The position numbers and the translations under genes are program-made. A stretch of DNA of 64,000 nt from Bacteroides congonensis (GTDB lineage: Bacteria; Bacteroidota; Bacteroidia; Bacteroidales; Bacteroidaceae), in assembly GCF_900130125.1 (NCBI RefSeq), contig NZ_FQXY01000011.1, forward strand, positions 1,368,748 to 1,432,747, in the 5' to 3' direction. Of this stretch, positions 54,114 to 63,853 are shown one piece after another (position 1 is the first letter of the stretch; each line of letters opens with the position of its first letter). The notes under the pieces were generated by a model, which ran no database searches, had not been told where the DNA came from, and was given only the letters and a program-made list of their open reading frames with translations.

Positions 54114-54177
54114 GTTTCACCCCTACTTGAAACTAAAAGTTTCACGCCGAGAAACTAATCGTTTCAAGGCATGAAAC
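54114..54177. repeat. Phased array of alternating GTTTC / GAAAC cores
   Basis: Cores at 54114 (GTTTC), 54129 (GAAAC), 54139 (GTTTC), 54151 (GAAAC), 54161 (GTTTC) and 54173 (GAAAC). Orientation alternates; steps are 15, 10, 12, 10 and 12 bp. Same design as the array at 27010-27083 with another core. Confidence 0.7.
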
Positions 54178-54336
54178 AAAACTTTCCTCTACATGTGTGG
54201 CTGAATAGGTCGTATAGTAATATTGTAACGACCAATATCTTCGATGAAAAGGGCGTTTTTTGTATTTATGAGCTCTTATGTTACTATTCTTACATCATTT
54301 GTTACCACATTACCATTTCAAATTACTGCCTTGCCC

Positions 54337-54344
54337 TACTTTTG
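54337..54344 (+). promoter_or_regulatory. -7 box of the ECF sigma gene
   Basis: TACTTTTG matches TAnnTTTG, 30 bp before the chosen ATG (54375). It supports that start over the upstream ones. Confidence 0.55.
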
Positions 54345-54374
54345 CTGCATCAATCATTGAATAAAGTGAATGCT

Positions 54375-54902
54375 ATGAACCAACATGCAACTACATTTGA
54401 AGAATTCTTTTCAGAATGTTATCTCCAATATCGGATTGTAATCCGGCGTTATATTGCATCTCGAATTAATCATTCGTGTGATGCGGAAGATATGATGCAG
54501 GACGTCTTTTTGCGCTTATGGGAATATCGGGCATTTGTAAATAAGGAGACGGTTCGCCCCTTACTTTTCACGATAGCACAGAATTTAATCATAGATAAAA
54601 TTCGTCGGTATTATAAAAAAGAGGATTTCGTCACCTATATATATAATGTACAGGAACAAGGACGGAATTTGACAGAGGAACAGATGAACCTAAAAGAATT
54701 GAAAGTCTTGCATGAAAGGATTATTGAGGTTTTGCCGGAAAAACGGCAGCAGATTTACAAATTAAGTTTTTATCAGGAGATGCCTAACCACCTTATTGCC
54801 CAAAAACTATCTCTTTCTATTCGTACGGTGGAGGGACAATTGCTACTTTCTCGTAAATTTGTACGCAATCATTTATGCGGGCAATATGCTGTCACTGGCT
54901 AA
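54375..54902 (+). CDS. ECF sigma factor without an adjacent FecR
   Basis: The 175-residue protein from ATG 54375 has region 2 (about residues 20-75, SCDAEDMMQDVFLRLWEYR) and region 4 (about 110-165, LPEKRQQIYKLSFYQEMPNH, then an HTH). A GTG at 54366 is an alternative. The N-terminal extension possible from 54171 is not protein-like. Unlike the sigma gene at 13901, no FecR gene follows; the next genes are two fimbrillin-like lipoproteins, and the SusC after them has no STN domain. How it is controlled is therefore not visible. Confidence 0.9.
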   Translation: MNQHATTFEEFFSECYLQYRIVIRRYIASRINHSCDAEDMMQDVFLRLWEYRAFVNKETVRPLLFTIAQNLIIDKIRRYYKKEDFVTYIYNVQEQGRNLTEEQMNLKELKVLHERIIEVLPEKRQQIYKLSFYQEMPNHLIAQKLSLSIRTVEGQLLLSRKFVRNHLCGQYAVTG

Positions 54903-54967
54903 TAACATTAAAGATTGTATAATTAGAAAATAGAATATTCAAATAGTTAAAATTAAATTTAGAAACC

Positions 54968-55903
54968 ATGAAAAGTAGAATTCTGTTGATGATGGCTATC
55001 CCTTTATTGTTGGTGGCTTGCAGCAAAGATGATAATGGGGACGACGGAAGAGAAGAGACTGCGACTGTGCCTGTTGCGTTTGTAGCAAGTATTCAGGCGG
55101 AAACAGAAACTCGTGTGACTGTGAATAATGGCTGGGCGAACCTTTCTGATAGTAGGGTAGCGATTGTAATAGACGGAACCATGAAGGAATACACCGTGAA
55201 TGAACTGGGAGAGGTGACTTCGGATAATCCGTTTTATTGGGGAGAACAAGAAAGTACCGTTGTAGATGCCTGGTATCCATTCAATGATGGGGTAAAGCCA
55301 GAAATAATAACAGTATGTGCCGACCAAAGTATTCGTGAGAACTACGAAAAAAGCGATTACCTGGAAGTACTGAGGGCTACGGTATCTCCGAGAAAAAATG
55401 AGTTGACTTTTACGCACCGTACTACGAAAGTAGTTTGCTCATTGGATTTTGAACTGGATGAAGCCAAAGGGGCTAAGGTTGTTTTTAAGAACTTGGCGGG
55501 AGTAGATGAAGGAAAGAACGTGACCTCTACCGACAAGTTTCGTGCCCTTCTAGTACCTCAAACGATTCCGGCAGGTACGAAATTTTTAGAAATCACCGCC
55601 AGTATAACGGGAAAACACATTTATACACTGGAAAAAGACTTGGTCTTGAAAAAAGGCTGTCTGCAACAAATATATCTCACTGTTACTCCCCAGGGAGTGA
55701 CTGCCTTGTTTCCGGCTCCCGGCGCATGGGTTGCCGATAGTGAAGAACTGGAAGGACAAAGTCCCGATGCGAAGCCCGGCGGTAATGGTAGCTGGAACGG
55801 AAGTACGGATAATGAGACTGTAAACGGAGAAACTCCGGAGGCGAATTCCGGCAATGGTGGCGGTAGCTGGGCAGGAGATAATGAAGAAGTAGAAGCTAAA
55901 TGA
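54968..55903 (+). CDS. Fimbrillin-like lipoprotein with Gly-Ser-Trp repeats at the C-terminus
   Basis: The 311-residue protein has a lipoprotein signal (lipobox LVAC) and a body like the fimbrillin/Mfa-like family (TETRVTVNNGWANLSDSRVA, ELTFTHRTTKVVCSLDFELD). The last ~60 residues hold three imperfect repeats: GAWVADSEELEG, GSWNGSTDNETVNG and GSWAGDNEEVE, with Gly/Asn/Pro-rich spacers. In a PUL such proteins may be surface glycan-binding or pilus-like; the role is inferred. It overlaps the next frame by 4 bp at ATGA. Confidence 0.75.
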   Translation: MKSRILLMMAIPLLLVACSKDDNGDDGREETATVPVAFVASIQAETETRVTVNNGWANLSDSRVAIVIDGTMKEYTVNELGEVTSDNPFYWGEQESTVVDAWYPFNDGVKPEIITVCADQSIRENYEKSDYLEVLRATVSPRKNELTFTHRTTKVVCSLDFELDEAKGAKVVFKNLAGVDEGKNVTSTDKFRALLVPQTIPAGTKFLEITASITGKHIYTLEKDLVLKKGCLQQIYLTVTPQGVTALFPAPGAWVADSEELEGQSPDAKPGGNGSWNGSTDNETVNGETPEANSGNGGGSWAGDNEEVEAK

Positions 55904-55944
55904 GAATGAACAATATGAAAATAATAAATATAAATAGAATCATC

Positions 55945-57576
55945 ATGAGAACACAATTTTTTAAATTATCATTGATAGCAATAGCTGTGGCAGCGTTCTT
56001 CGTTAGTTGCAGCCAGGATGAAGAGTCTGTAAAAACGGCACAAGGAAATAATGTTTTGGTAGTATCCGCCCAAGTGCAGGATTTTATATCGGATGCAGCG
56101 ACACGTGTGGCGGACGAAGCAGACGGGAATGGCGGTTATATCACCCGGTTTGAAGCAGGTGATAAGATAGGCATTTATGTGATTGACGAAAACGGAGAAT
56201 TTATGTGTAAGAATATGCCTATGACTTGTATGGCAGACGGCACTTGGACGGCTGATAATAATCAGAAATTATATTTCTACAAGAATGCCGCCTATATTGC
56301 CTATTCACCATATAATGAAGACTTGTCCGGACAGAGTATTGCCTCTGCGGAAGATATTAAAACCTATTTTACCGACCATGTTCTTGGCGTGGAAGGAAAG
56401 ACTTATGCGGATTGTGATTTGATGACTGCTTCTGTTACCACTGACGGGGATTGGACTACTCCTGTCATTACTTTTGATTTCTCCCATGCCATGTCAATGG
56501 TAGAATTTCGTATTCCTGTTCAACAGAAGTATATCACATCTAAGGGATATGAATATTATGGTCCGATGTTGGTATCTGACATTGTGCTGAAACAAGCGGT
56601 AGGCGACAATGCGGCAACAGTGATAAATGCGACAAAATTAAGCGGCAGCGTCTTCCGTAGCTTGCTTGCTCCGTCCGAAGAGGCTATGACGTTTTCCGGA
56701 GAATTTAAAACGAATGCCACTACACCTGTCTATTTTTCCACGAGTGCTGACAAGAAATTTATCCCTGCTGCGGGTAAGTTCAAGAAAATAACGGTAACGT
56801 ATGAAGGTAGTCCCTCGGAAGAAGTACAAAAAAGGGATATCGCAGTAGGTGATTATTACTATGCTGACGGAAGCATCGTGCCGGGGGATAATGAAAAGAT
56901 TCCTGCTGAAAAATGTATTGGAATAGTGTACAGTACGGATATGGAAGGAAGTGATACCGGAAAAGAGAATGGATATGTCATTGCTTTGCAGTATGCTGTT
57001 CCTGTTGTGAATAATAGTGCGAAAGAACAATTCTGGTGGAATGGAGATAGTAATGTTACAGGCATTATTCCACGTTTTGACGACCAGGATACAGAGGCTG
57101 AATATGATTTTGACGCTATGCTGGCTGATATGAATGGATATACGGTAAAAACAAAACTGGAAGCATTGGGAGAGGAAACCTTCAAGAAATTCGAAGCATG
57201 TTATTACGGTGCTTATCCACAGATTGAAATACCGGCAAACACAAGCGGATGGTATTTACCTACATTGGGACAGCTCACTCTTGCTTTCCGCAATCTGACT
57301 GAGAAAGCTACCGGGGGCACTCTTGCTGAGGCTACGACTGGTAATATGGTGGGAACTGATGCAACTACTCTTACTTCACTTGTAGGGCTGTTTACTAAAG
57401 CTGGTGGAAGAGATTTTATGTATGGGACGACCTATTGTATCTGGACTTCTACGGAGAAGTCGGATGGAAATGCCTGGGCTTTAAAGAGCAATAACGGGCG
57501 GATTGAAGCCAGTGCATTGGCGAAAGTAAATCAAAAATCCCGTCAGATGTATATTTTCCCTGTTTTCAGTTTCTAG
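55945..57576 (+). CDS. Fimbrillin-like lipoprotein, second of the pair
   Basis: Start chosen at ATG 55945, where a 22-residue lipoprotein signal begins (RTQFFKLSLIAIAVAAFF, lipobox FVSC). An ATG at 55900, overlapping the previous stop, would add 15 residues with no signal function. The 543-residue product has a Mfa/fimbrillin-like N-terminal part (AATRVADEADGNGGYITRFE, KIGIYVID) and a C-terminal part with a GWYLPTLGQL and YCIWTSTEKSDGNAWALK pattern, as in FISUMP/DUF1566-like domains. It lies just upstream of SusC and is likely a surface binding protein. Confidence 0.75.
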   Translation: MRTQFFKLSLIAIAVAAFFVSCSQDEESVKTAQGNNVLVVSAQVQDFISDAATRVADEADGNGGYITRFEAGDKIGIYVIDENGEFMCKNMPMTCMADGTWTADNNQKLYFYKNAAYIAYSPYNEDLSGQSIASAEDIKTYFTDHVLGVEGKTYADCDLMTASVTTDGDWTTPVITFDFSHAMSMVEFRIPVQQKYITSKGYEYYGPMLVSDIVLKQAVGDNAATVINATKLSGSVFRSLLAPSEEAMTFSGEFKTNATTPVYFSTSADKKFIPAAGKFKKITVTYEGSPSEEVQKRDIAVGDYYYADGSIVPGDNEKIPAEKCIGIVYSTDMEGSDTGKENGYVIALQYAVPVVNNSAKEQFWWNGDSNVTGIIPRFDDQDTEAEYDFDAMLADMNGYTVKTKLEALGEETFKKFEACYYGAYPQIEIPANTSGWYLPTLGQLTLAFRNLTEKATGGTLAEATTGNMVGTDATTLTSLVGLFTKAGGRDFMYGTTYCIWTSTEKSDGNAWALKSNNGRIEASALAKVNQKSRQMYIFPVFSF

Positions 57577-57601
57577 TGGTGACGAACTTAAATATAATAA
57601 C

Positions 57602-60600
57602 ATGAAAAATGTTTTTCTGGCCTCTTGTTTGGGTAGAGGTGTTTTTACAGTAATGCTTGCTTTATTCTTCTTATTAGGAAAGAATATGCCGGTATATGCT
57701 GGCCTGCCACATATCGGTGAGGCAGCACAGTCGATAAATGTGAAGGGACAGGTGTTTGACCCCACTGGTTTTCCTGTTATCGGGGCTTCTGTCTTTGAAA
57801 AAGGAACGACAGGCAAAGGGGTGATTACTGATTTGGATGGTAATTTTATGTTAACCGTTTCTTCTCCGAAAGCTATCATTGTGATTTCGTACATTGGATT
57901 TAAAACGCTGGAGGTGCCGGCTTCGGATGCCGGACTTCGGAAAATAGTATTGAAAGAGGATACGGAAGTGCTGGACGAAGTTGTCGTGGTAGGGTATGGC
58001 ACACAGAAAAAGGCGACCTTGACCGGTTCTATAGAACAAGTAAGCAGTAAAGCGCTGGAAAGTCGTGCCATCACGAATGTCGGGGTAGCTCTTCAAGGAC
58101 AGACACCGGGATTGGTGGTAAGCCGCGGCTCTTCACGCCCGGGTAATGAAAGCCTTTCTTTCAAGATACGTGGTGCGACGTCTGTCAACGGAGGTTCACC
58201 GTTGATTATTATCGACGGAGTACCAGCACTGAACGATGCTTCATTTCAAAATATGAACTCGGACGATATTGAAAGTATCACCGTCCTGAAAGACGGTTCG
58301 GCTTCCATCTATGGTGCGAAAGCTGCCAACGGCGTTATCTTGGTAACTACCAAGAGGGGAAAAGGGAAAGTAACGGTAGATTACAGTTTCAACATGCGTT
58401 TCAGTACTCCGGGAATTACAAACTTTTCTCCAAGCATGTCCGAGTATGCCAGTATCTGGATTGAGGCAAACAAAGAAGAACGGGTACCTAACTGGTGGGG
58501 ATGGCTTTCGGAAGAGAACATGCTGAAGATGCAGCAAGGCATCGAAGGGATTTATCCTACTTATTGGGGAGATATTTTTATAGGCAATGCCAATCGGCTG
58601 GATGAGATGTTTGCCACTCGTTTCTCTTATCAACATAATCTTAGCGCTTCCGGTTCTACAGAAAAATCGGAGTATCGTATTTCGGTAGCCTATGCCGACA
58701 ACCAGGCTAACTTGGCGACAGCCTATGATGGGCAGAAACAGATTAACCTTCGATTGAACTATGGAATAAAAATGACTGACTGGTTGAAACTGGAAACTTC
58801 TGCCAGTATGGTCAAAACTGATACCGAATCTCCCTCTGTCGGGTTGGATAATAGCATGTACGGATATGATATGCCTTTCTTTCCGGCAAAGAACCCCTAC
58901 GGGCAATGGTATGCCAATTTCGGGACAGTGGGAAATCGCCAGGCAGTTGCCGCCACTTCGGAAGGCGGACGCGATAATAAAACAAACCTGACTACCCGTG
59001 TGGACTTGAAAGCGATAGCCGATATTTGGAATGGGATTAGCTTTGAAGGGATGGTTTCATTTCAGAATGAGGAATACCGGCGGGAACGTTATGTGCTTCC
59101 CGTATCCACTTATGACTGGTTCGGCAATCCGGCGGACTATGCCGTACTTGATGCTACAAATACCTCTTTGGCTAATACGACCAATCCGGCGAAGATTCAG
59201 GAAGGGAACAATCCGGGTTATTTGCTTCAATCCGACAACAGGCTTTATCAGTATTATTCGGCTCTGTTGAAGTATAACAAGACATTTAAGGAAGTACACA
59301 ATATCTCCGCCATGATGGGTATTAATGCGGAGAAATGGGTGAATAAGAAAACGGCGGCGGCTCGTGAAACGTTTGCCGATAATGGTGTTTACGACCTTAA
59401 CCTGGCAAGCGGCGCACAAGGAAATAGTGGTGGAAAATCGCAAAACGGAACTTATTCATATATAGCTAAAGTGAATTATAACTATGCGGAAAAGTATCTG
59501 ATTGAATTAATGGGACGTCGTGACGGAAATTCTAAGTTTGCAGACGGGCATCGTTTTAAGAATTTCGCTTCCGCATCTGTCGGTTGGGTGTTCACACAAG
59601 AAGACTTTATGAAATTCATTACTCCGGTGGTCGATTTTGGTAAAGTACGTTTCAGTTATGGTAGTTCCGGTAATGATGCGGGCTTGGGAGATTATGATTA
59701 TCTTTCTACTATCAACCAAGGTACTACCATATTAGGATTGCCTGCCAATTCACTGGTATCGAGCGGCTTGAATAATTCTGGACTGATTAGCTATACACGT
59801 ACTTGGGAAAAGGTGGAACAGAAGAATTTCGGTATTGACTTTGCCTTTTTACGTAATCGGCTTACTACCAGCTTCGACTATTTCATCAAAGACAATAAAG
59901 GAATGCTTTCACCGGTTACTTATCCGGCAGTGTTGGGTGGTAAAGCGCCAAAAACGAATAGCGGACATTTGAATGTGAAAGGATGGGAATTCACTCTCGG
60001 ATGGCGTGATACACTGAAAGATTTCTCTTACTTTATCAATATGAATGTCAGTAACACGAAAACGATGCTGAAAGACCTTGAAGGCGCTGATAGTTACGGA
60101 GGTGGTAAAAATGGAACCGTAAACGGATACCCTCTGAACTCTTATTTTTTATACCGTACGGACGGTTATTTTAAAAACCAGACAGAGGTGGACCGCTATT
60201 ATGCCCTATACGGGGCGGGAGGAGCTTCCCTGTCTAATGTCAAGCAGGGTACTACGAACGAATTGCGTCCGGGTGATACCAAGCGCGTTGATTTGAATGG
60301 AGATTATAAAATAACGGATAATGGCGTTACGGATAGCGATTTACAGTTTATGGGGGATGCAGACCCGCATTATGTATTTGGTATTACGATGGGAGGAAGC
60401 TGGAAAGGGTTTGATTTGAATATGCTCTTTCAGGGTGTCGGCAAGCAATATATTGTACGCGGAGGATGGATGGCATATCCTTTTGCAGCGCAATACAGTA
60501 ATCAAAACCCGAATTTCCTCGGACAAACATGGACAGAAAACAATCCGAACGCAAAATATCCGCGTCTGACTTCTAACTCGGAACATGCCAAATGGAATTA

Positions 60601-60853
60601 TTTAAATAATGACTTCATGCTTCAGAACAATCGTTATATCCGTTTGAAATCACTGGTTGTCGGCTATACGCTGCCACAACAATGGAGCCGTAAAGCCAGG
60701 TTGGAGAAAGTCCGTGTTTATTTCTCCGGTAACGATTTATGGGAAGCAACCAGCATTAAAGACGGTTTTGACCCGGAAATGGGGGAAATGTCTCAAAATT
60801 CAGGCTATCCGTTCAGTAGAACCTGGTCATTTGGTGTGAATGTGAGCTTTTAA
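57602..60853 (+). CDS. SusC-like TonB-dependent receptor (no STN domain)
   Basis: The 1083-residue protein has a signal segment (about 12-36), a carboxypeptidase-regulatory-like domain (about 45-125, GQVFDPTGFPVIGASVFEKG), the TonB-box-like DEVVVVGYGTQKKATLTG, a plug (LQGQTPGLVV, LKDGSASIYGAKAANGVILV) and a barrel ending FGVNVSF. There is no STN domain, so classic FecR signalling through this protein is not expected. It imports the oligosaccharide of this PUL and pairs with the SusD gene 32 bp downstream. Confidence 0.96.
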   Translation: MKNVFLASCLGRGVFTVMLALFFLLGKNMPVYAGLPHIGEAAQSINVKGQVFDPTGFPVIGASVFEKGTTGKGVITDLDGNFMLTVSSPKAIIVISYIGFKTLEVPASDAGLRKIVLKEDTEVLDEVVVVGYGTQKKATLTGSIEQVSSKALESRAITNVGVALQGQTPGLVVSRGSSRPGNESLSFKIRGATSVNGGSPLIIIDGVPALNDASFQNMNSDDIESITVLKDGSASIYGAKAANGVILVTTKRGKGKVTVDYSFNMRFSTPGITNFSPSMSEYASIWIEANKEERVPNWWGWLSEENMLKMQQGIEGIYPTYWGDIFIGNANRLDEMFATRFSYQHNLSASGSTEKSEYRISVAYADNQANLATAYDGQKQINLRLNYGIKMTDWLKLETSASMVKTDTESPSVGLDNSMYGYDMPFFPAKNPYGQWYANFGTVGNRQAVAATSEGGRDNKTNLTTRVDLKAIADIWNGISFEGMVSFQNEEYRRERYVLPVSTYDWFGNPADYAVLDATNTSLANTTNPAKIQEGNNPGYLLQSDNRLYQYYSALLKYNKTFKEVHNISAMMGINAEKWVNKKTAAARETFADNGVYDLNLASGAQGNSGGKSQNGTYSYIAKVNYNYAEKYLIELMGRRDGNSKFADGHRFKNFASASVGWVFTQEDFMKFITPVVDFGKVRFSYGSSGNDAGLGDYDYLSTINQGTTILGLPANSLVSSGLNNSGLISYTRTWEKVEQKNFGIDFAFLRNRLTTSFDYFIKDNKGMLSPVTYPAVLGGKAPKTNSGHLNVKGWEFTLGWRDTLKDFSYFINMNVSNTKTMLKDLEGADSYGGGKNGTVNGYPLNSYFLYRTDGYFKNQTEVDRYYALYGAGGASLSNVKQGTTNELRPGDTKRVDLNGDYKITDNGVTDSDLQFMGDADPHYVFGITMGGSWKGFDLNMLFQGVGKQYIVRGGWMAYPFAAQYSNQNPNFLGQTWTENNPNAKYPRLTSNSEHAKWNYLNNDFMLQNNRYIRLKSLVVGYTLPQQWSRKARLEKVRVYFSGNDLWEATSIKDGFDPEMGEMSQNSGYPFSRTWSFGVNVSF

Positions 60854-60885
60854 TTAATTCAACGACTCTTAAAATAAGAAAGATT

Positions 60886-62643
60886 ATGAAAATTAAGATA
60901 GTATATACAATGGCTTTAGTCATGTTGCTGGGAATGTCATCCTGTCAAAATACATTCCTTGATTTAGAGCCACTGGATACACGGACGGATGCGGTATATT
61001 TCAAACGTGCCAGCGATTTCAACGAGTATGCTCTTAGCTTTTACGGACAACTCCAGGGGTGGGGCTCACGTTATGGAAGCATATATAATTATATGGACGT
61101 TTCATCGGATTTGTCAACCTATATGCAGTATTCACAGGATTTGGCGCGTGGTACTGTCCAGATTCCTTACTCCGACGAACGATGGGATAAGTGCTATGAG
61201 AATATACGTACGGTCAATATCCTTTTGGAGAAGGCAAATGATTATCCCGGAAAGCGCGAGGAAATCGGGCGATATATTTCGGAAGCTTATTTCTTCAGAG
61301 CTTATACCTATTTCTATTTATTGAAATTCTTTGGCGGAGTGCCCGTGGTGACTACTGTGATGGATGTCGATTCTCCGGAACTAACGGGACCGCGTAATAG
61401 CCGTTACGAAGTAGTTGACTTAATTCTGTCTGATTTGAACCGGGCAATCGATGGTCTTCCCGTTGAACAAAGTATTCCGGTTACGGAAAAAGGGCGTATC
61501 AGTTATTATGGGGCAAAAGCGTTCAAGGCGCGTGTTTTGCTTTATGAAGCTACCTGGCGTAAATATAATGGGACGTCTACGGATTATGAAGGCTCTGCAG
61601 GTCCGGCTTCTGAACAAGTCAACGATTTTTTGGATGAGGCAATCTCCTTGTGTGACGACGTGATGGCAAACGGAAAGTATTCTATATGGAATTATAACAG
61701 TGTCAGTGCAATGAAGAATATGAGCAGCCGTTATCTCTTCTGTCTGGAAGATGCCGACAGTAATCCGGCAGGGCTGGGCAAAAGTTCCAATAATGAGTTT
61801 ATTATTTATGGCGTATATGACAAAAGCCTCAGACCGGGCGCTACGAATATAAACCAGACCGTATCAAAAATGGACGCAAGCCGTAAACTGGTAGATATGT
61901 TTCTTTGTACGGACGGGCTGCCTGTCGCTTTATCTTCTAAATTCAAAGGATATGCCACGCCGAGTGCCGAATTTAAGAATCGCGATTACAGGTTGAAATC
62001 CTATATTGGTGAGCCGGACGATAATAAGACATTGACGGACGGGCGTTCAGGTTATTCAAATGCCAAGTTCTATCATGCGCATACGGCCAAAGATAAGGAA
62101 GAATCTTCCAATTATCCGGTGCTCCGGCTGGCGGAAGTTTTTCTGACGTATGCGGAAGCGTTGTATGAGAGAAACGGTGAAGTGACAGATGTACAACTCA
62201 ATCGTTCTATTAATATATTGAGAGGGCGTGCCGGAGTCGCTAATCTGACAAATCAGTTTATCACTGAGCATGAATTGGATATGCTGACGGAAATTCGTAG
62301 GGAACGGACTGTAGAACTGTATATGGAGGGTTACCGTTTTGACGATTTGAAACGTTGGGGTATTGCTGAACGGGAATTGAATGTTGCGCATTGCGGCATG
62401 GTAGTGGGGGACGCATTATATCCTACTACTTTCAAGGATAAGAATGGAAATCCCACAAGCCTGTATTCTATATACAAATATCCCTATGGAGAAACATCTG
62501 TTCTCACCGGAGTCGGGCTGAGTAAGTGTGTTGTTATAGAAAGCCAGGAGAACCTAAACTTTTCCAAGACCCATTATTTATGGCCTGTTCCGCAACAACA
62601 GATTAATATGAATCCGAACTTGAAACAGAACCCCGGATATTAA
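60886..62643 (+). CDS. SusD/RagB-family outer-membrane lipoprotein
   Basis: The 585-residue protein has a lipoprotein signal (lipobox MSSC, Cys about 20), SusD helical repeats (ISEAYFFRAYTYFYLLKFFG, LRLAEVFLTYAEALYERNGE), a late EIRRERTVELYMEGYRFDDL motif and the C-terminal tail KQNPGY. It is a standard full-length SusD. It would form the outer-membrane complex with the SusC upstream. The ligand is unknown. Confidence 0.96.
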   Translation: MKIKIVYTMALVMLLGMSSCQNTFLDLEPLDTRTDAVYFKRASDFNEYALSFYGQLQGWGSRYGSIYNYMDVSSDLSTYMQYSQDLARGTVQIPYSDERWDKCYENIRTVNILLEKANDYPGKREEIGRYISEAYFFRAYTYFYLLKFFGGVPVVTTVMDVDSPELTGPRNSRYEVVDLILSDLNRAIDGLPVEQSIPVTEKGRISYYGAKAFKARVLLYEATWRKYNGTSTDYEGSAGPASEQVNDFLDEAISLCDDVMANGKYSIWNYNSVSAMKNMSSRYLFCLEDADSNPAGLGKSSNNEFIIYGVYDKSLRPGATNINQTVSKMDASRKLVDMFLCTDGLPVALSSKFKGYATPSAEFKNRDYRLKSYIGEPDDNKTLTDGRSGYSNAKFYHAHTAKDKEESSNYPVLRLAEVFLTYAEALYERNGEVTDVQLNRSINILRGRAGVANLTNQFITEHELDMLTEIRRERTVELYMEGYRFDDLKRWGIAERELNVAHCGMVVGDALYPTTFKDKNGNPTSLYSIYKYPYGETSVLTGVGLSKCVVIESQENLNFSKTHYLWPVPQQQINMNPNLKQNPGY

Positions 62644-62682
62644 TTAGTACCTTTGAACATTAACCGTTAATAACATTGGATT

Positions 62683-63843
62683 ATGAGATACTTGTTGTAC
62701 CAATCATTATATATATACATTGCCTTGGGGCTTTCCGCACTACTGTTCAGTTGTGAGGGAGAAGGCAAATATCAGAACTATGTATATCCCGTACCCGTCG
62801 TGGATGAAATATATCCAGAGAGCGGATATGAAGCAGACCATGTTGCTATCATGGGGACTAATTTCGGAGACAGGAAAGAACCCGTGAAAGTCTTTTTTGG
62901 CGGAGTGGAAGCCGCGAATATTATTTCATGTAAGAATAACTGTATCATTGTAGAAGTTCCTTCCGAAGCGCGGACCGGAGATGTGTCCTTGCAAGTGTGG
63001 ACACACACGTTGGAGAGTGTCGGACAATTTACGGTGATTCCTACTCCTGTCATCACTTCCATTCTGTCGAACAATGCGAATGGGGAAGCTTTTGCAGTGG
63101 GAGGAGATGAAGTAAGGATTGTCGGAAGCGCTTTCGGCATGAGTGAAGAGGGCGTGACGGTAACTATCAATGGCAAACTTGCCGAGATTCTTTCTATCAG
63201 AGATTCTGAAATCACAGTCGAGGTTCCCGAAAATTATGGTTCGGGTGTCGTGGTAGTGAATGTGAACGGCTATAAAGTGGAGGGAACATCGTTAATCGAC
63301 CCAAGTACGTCAGGAGATGTGACAAGATTGTTCTTGAAAAACTACAAACAACCTTTCCAACGTTCCGACGCAGGCGACGCAGAGTGGGGAATGGCTGCCG
63401 GCTGGCTGACGAACACCAACTTTAACGGCAATTCCCTTCAATTTACGGATGATGAACCGAGCGGAGTGTTAGCGATGGTAGGAGCGAATAATAAATGGAA
63501 CGGAGCTCTTTATCAGTTGACCGTATTGCCACAAGGTGAATATGAAATAACGGTGGACGTAGCGGCTACTACTACCTATGGTGGAAGATACGGTACGAAA
63601 TTTGCGATAGTGAAGGGCAACGATACTTTCCCGGGACTGATAGGAGGATGGAGTTTTGAAGATACTACGAACGTTTTGTGTGAAATAGATTTGAGCAAGG
63701 GTTCTCAAAACACGGTAGTGTCTGGTACTTATTCAACGACAATGGTGGTAGATGGTACTTATCCTGTAACTATCGGATTCGCTACCATGTTGGCTAACTA
63801 CAACTATGTGAAAGTTTCGGGCATTAAGATTGTTAAAAAATAG
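62683..63843 (+). CDS. IPT/TIG-domain surface lipoprotein (SGBP) with DUF5013-like C-terminus
   Basis: The 386-residue protein has a lipoprotein signal (lipobox LFSC, Cys about 24) and two IPT/TIG Ig-like domains (about 38-120 and 122-205, PESGYEADHVAIMGTNFGDR and GGDEVRIVGSAFGMSEEGVT). The rest (about 215-386) fits a DUF5013-type beta domain, common in surface glycan-binding proteins of Bacteroides PULs. It follows SusD by 39 bp, which is the usual SGBP place. Confidence 0.88.
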   Translation: MRYLLYQSLYIYIALGLSALLFSCEGEGKYQNYVYPVPVVDEIYPESGYEADHVAIMGTNFGDRKEPVKVFFGGVEAANIISCKNNCIIVEVPSEARTGDVSLQVWTHTLESVGQFTVIPTPVITSILSNNANGEAFAVGGDEVRIVGSAFGMSEEGVTVTINGKLAEILSIRDSEITVEVPENYGSGVVVVNVNGYKVEGTSLIDPSTSGDVTRLFLKNYKQPFQRSDAGDAEWGMAAGWLTNTNFNGNSLQFTDDEPSGVLAMVGANNKWNGALYQLTVLPQGEYEITVDVAATTTYGGRYGTKFAIVKGNDTFPGLIGGWSFEDTTNVLCEIDLSKGSQNTVVSGTYSTTMVVDGTYPVTIGFATMLANYNYVKVSGIKIVKK

Positions 63844-63853
63844 AACGAAGATT

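Larger units (their letters stand above)
53933..54374. other. Repeat-rich intergenic region
   Basis: No gene is convincing in this 442-bp gap. The frame of the ECF sigma gene stays open upstream to 54171, but that part reads as low-complexity non-coding DNA and holds the -7 box at 54337. The gap contains GGTTTCAGTCTTCATCC (53947-53963), the hairpin at 53999-54037 and the GTTTC/GAAAC array. Confidence 0.6.

Noticed and set aside
54171..54374. N-terminal extension of the ECF sigma gene
   Set aside because: The added residues do not look like protein and cover the -7 box at 54337; ATG 54375 fits the family.
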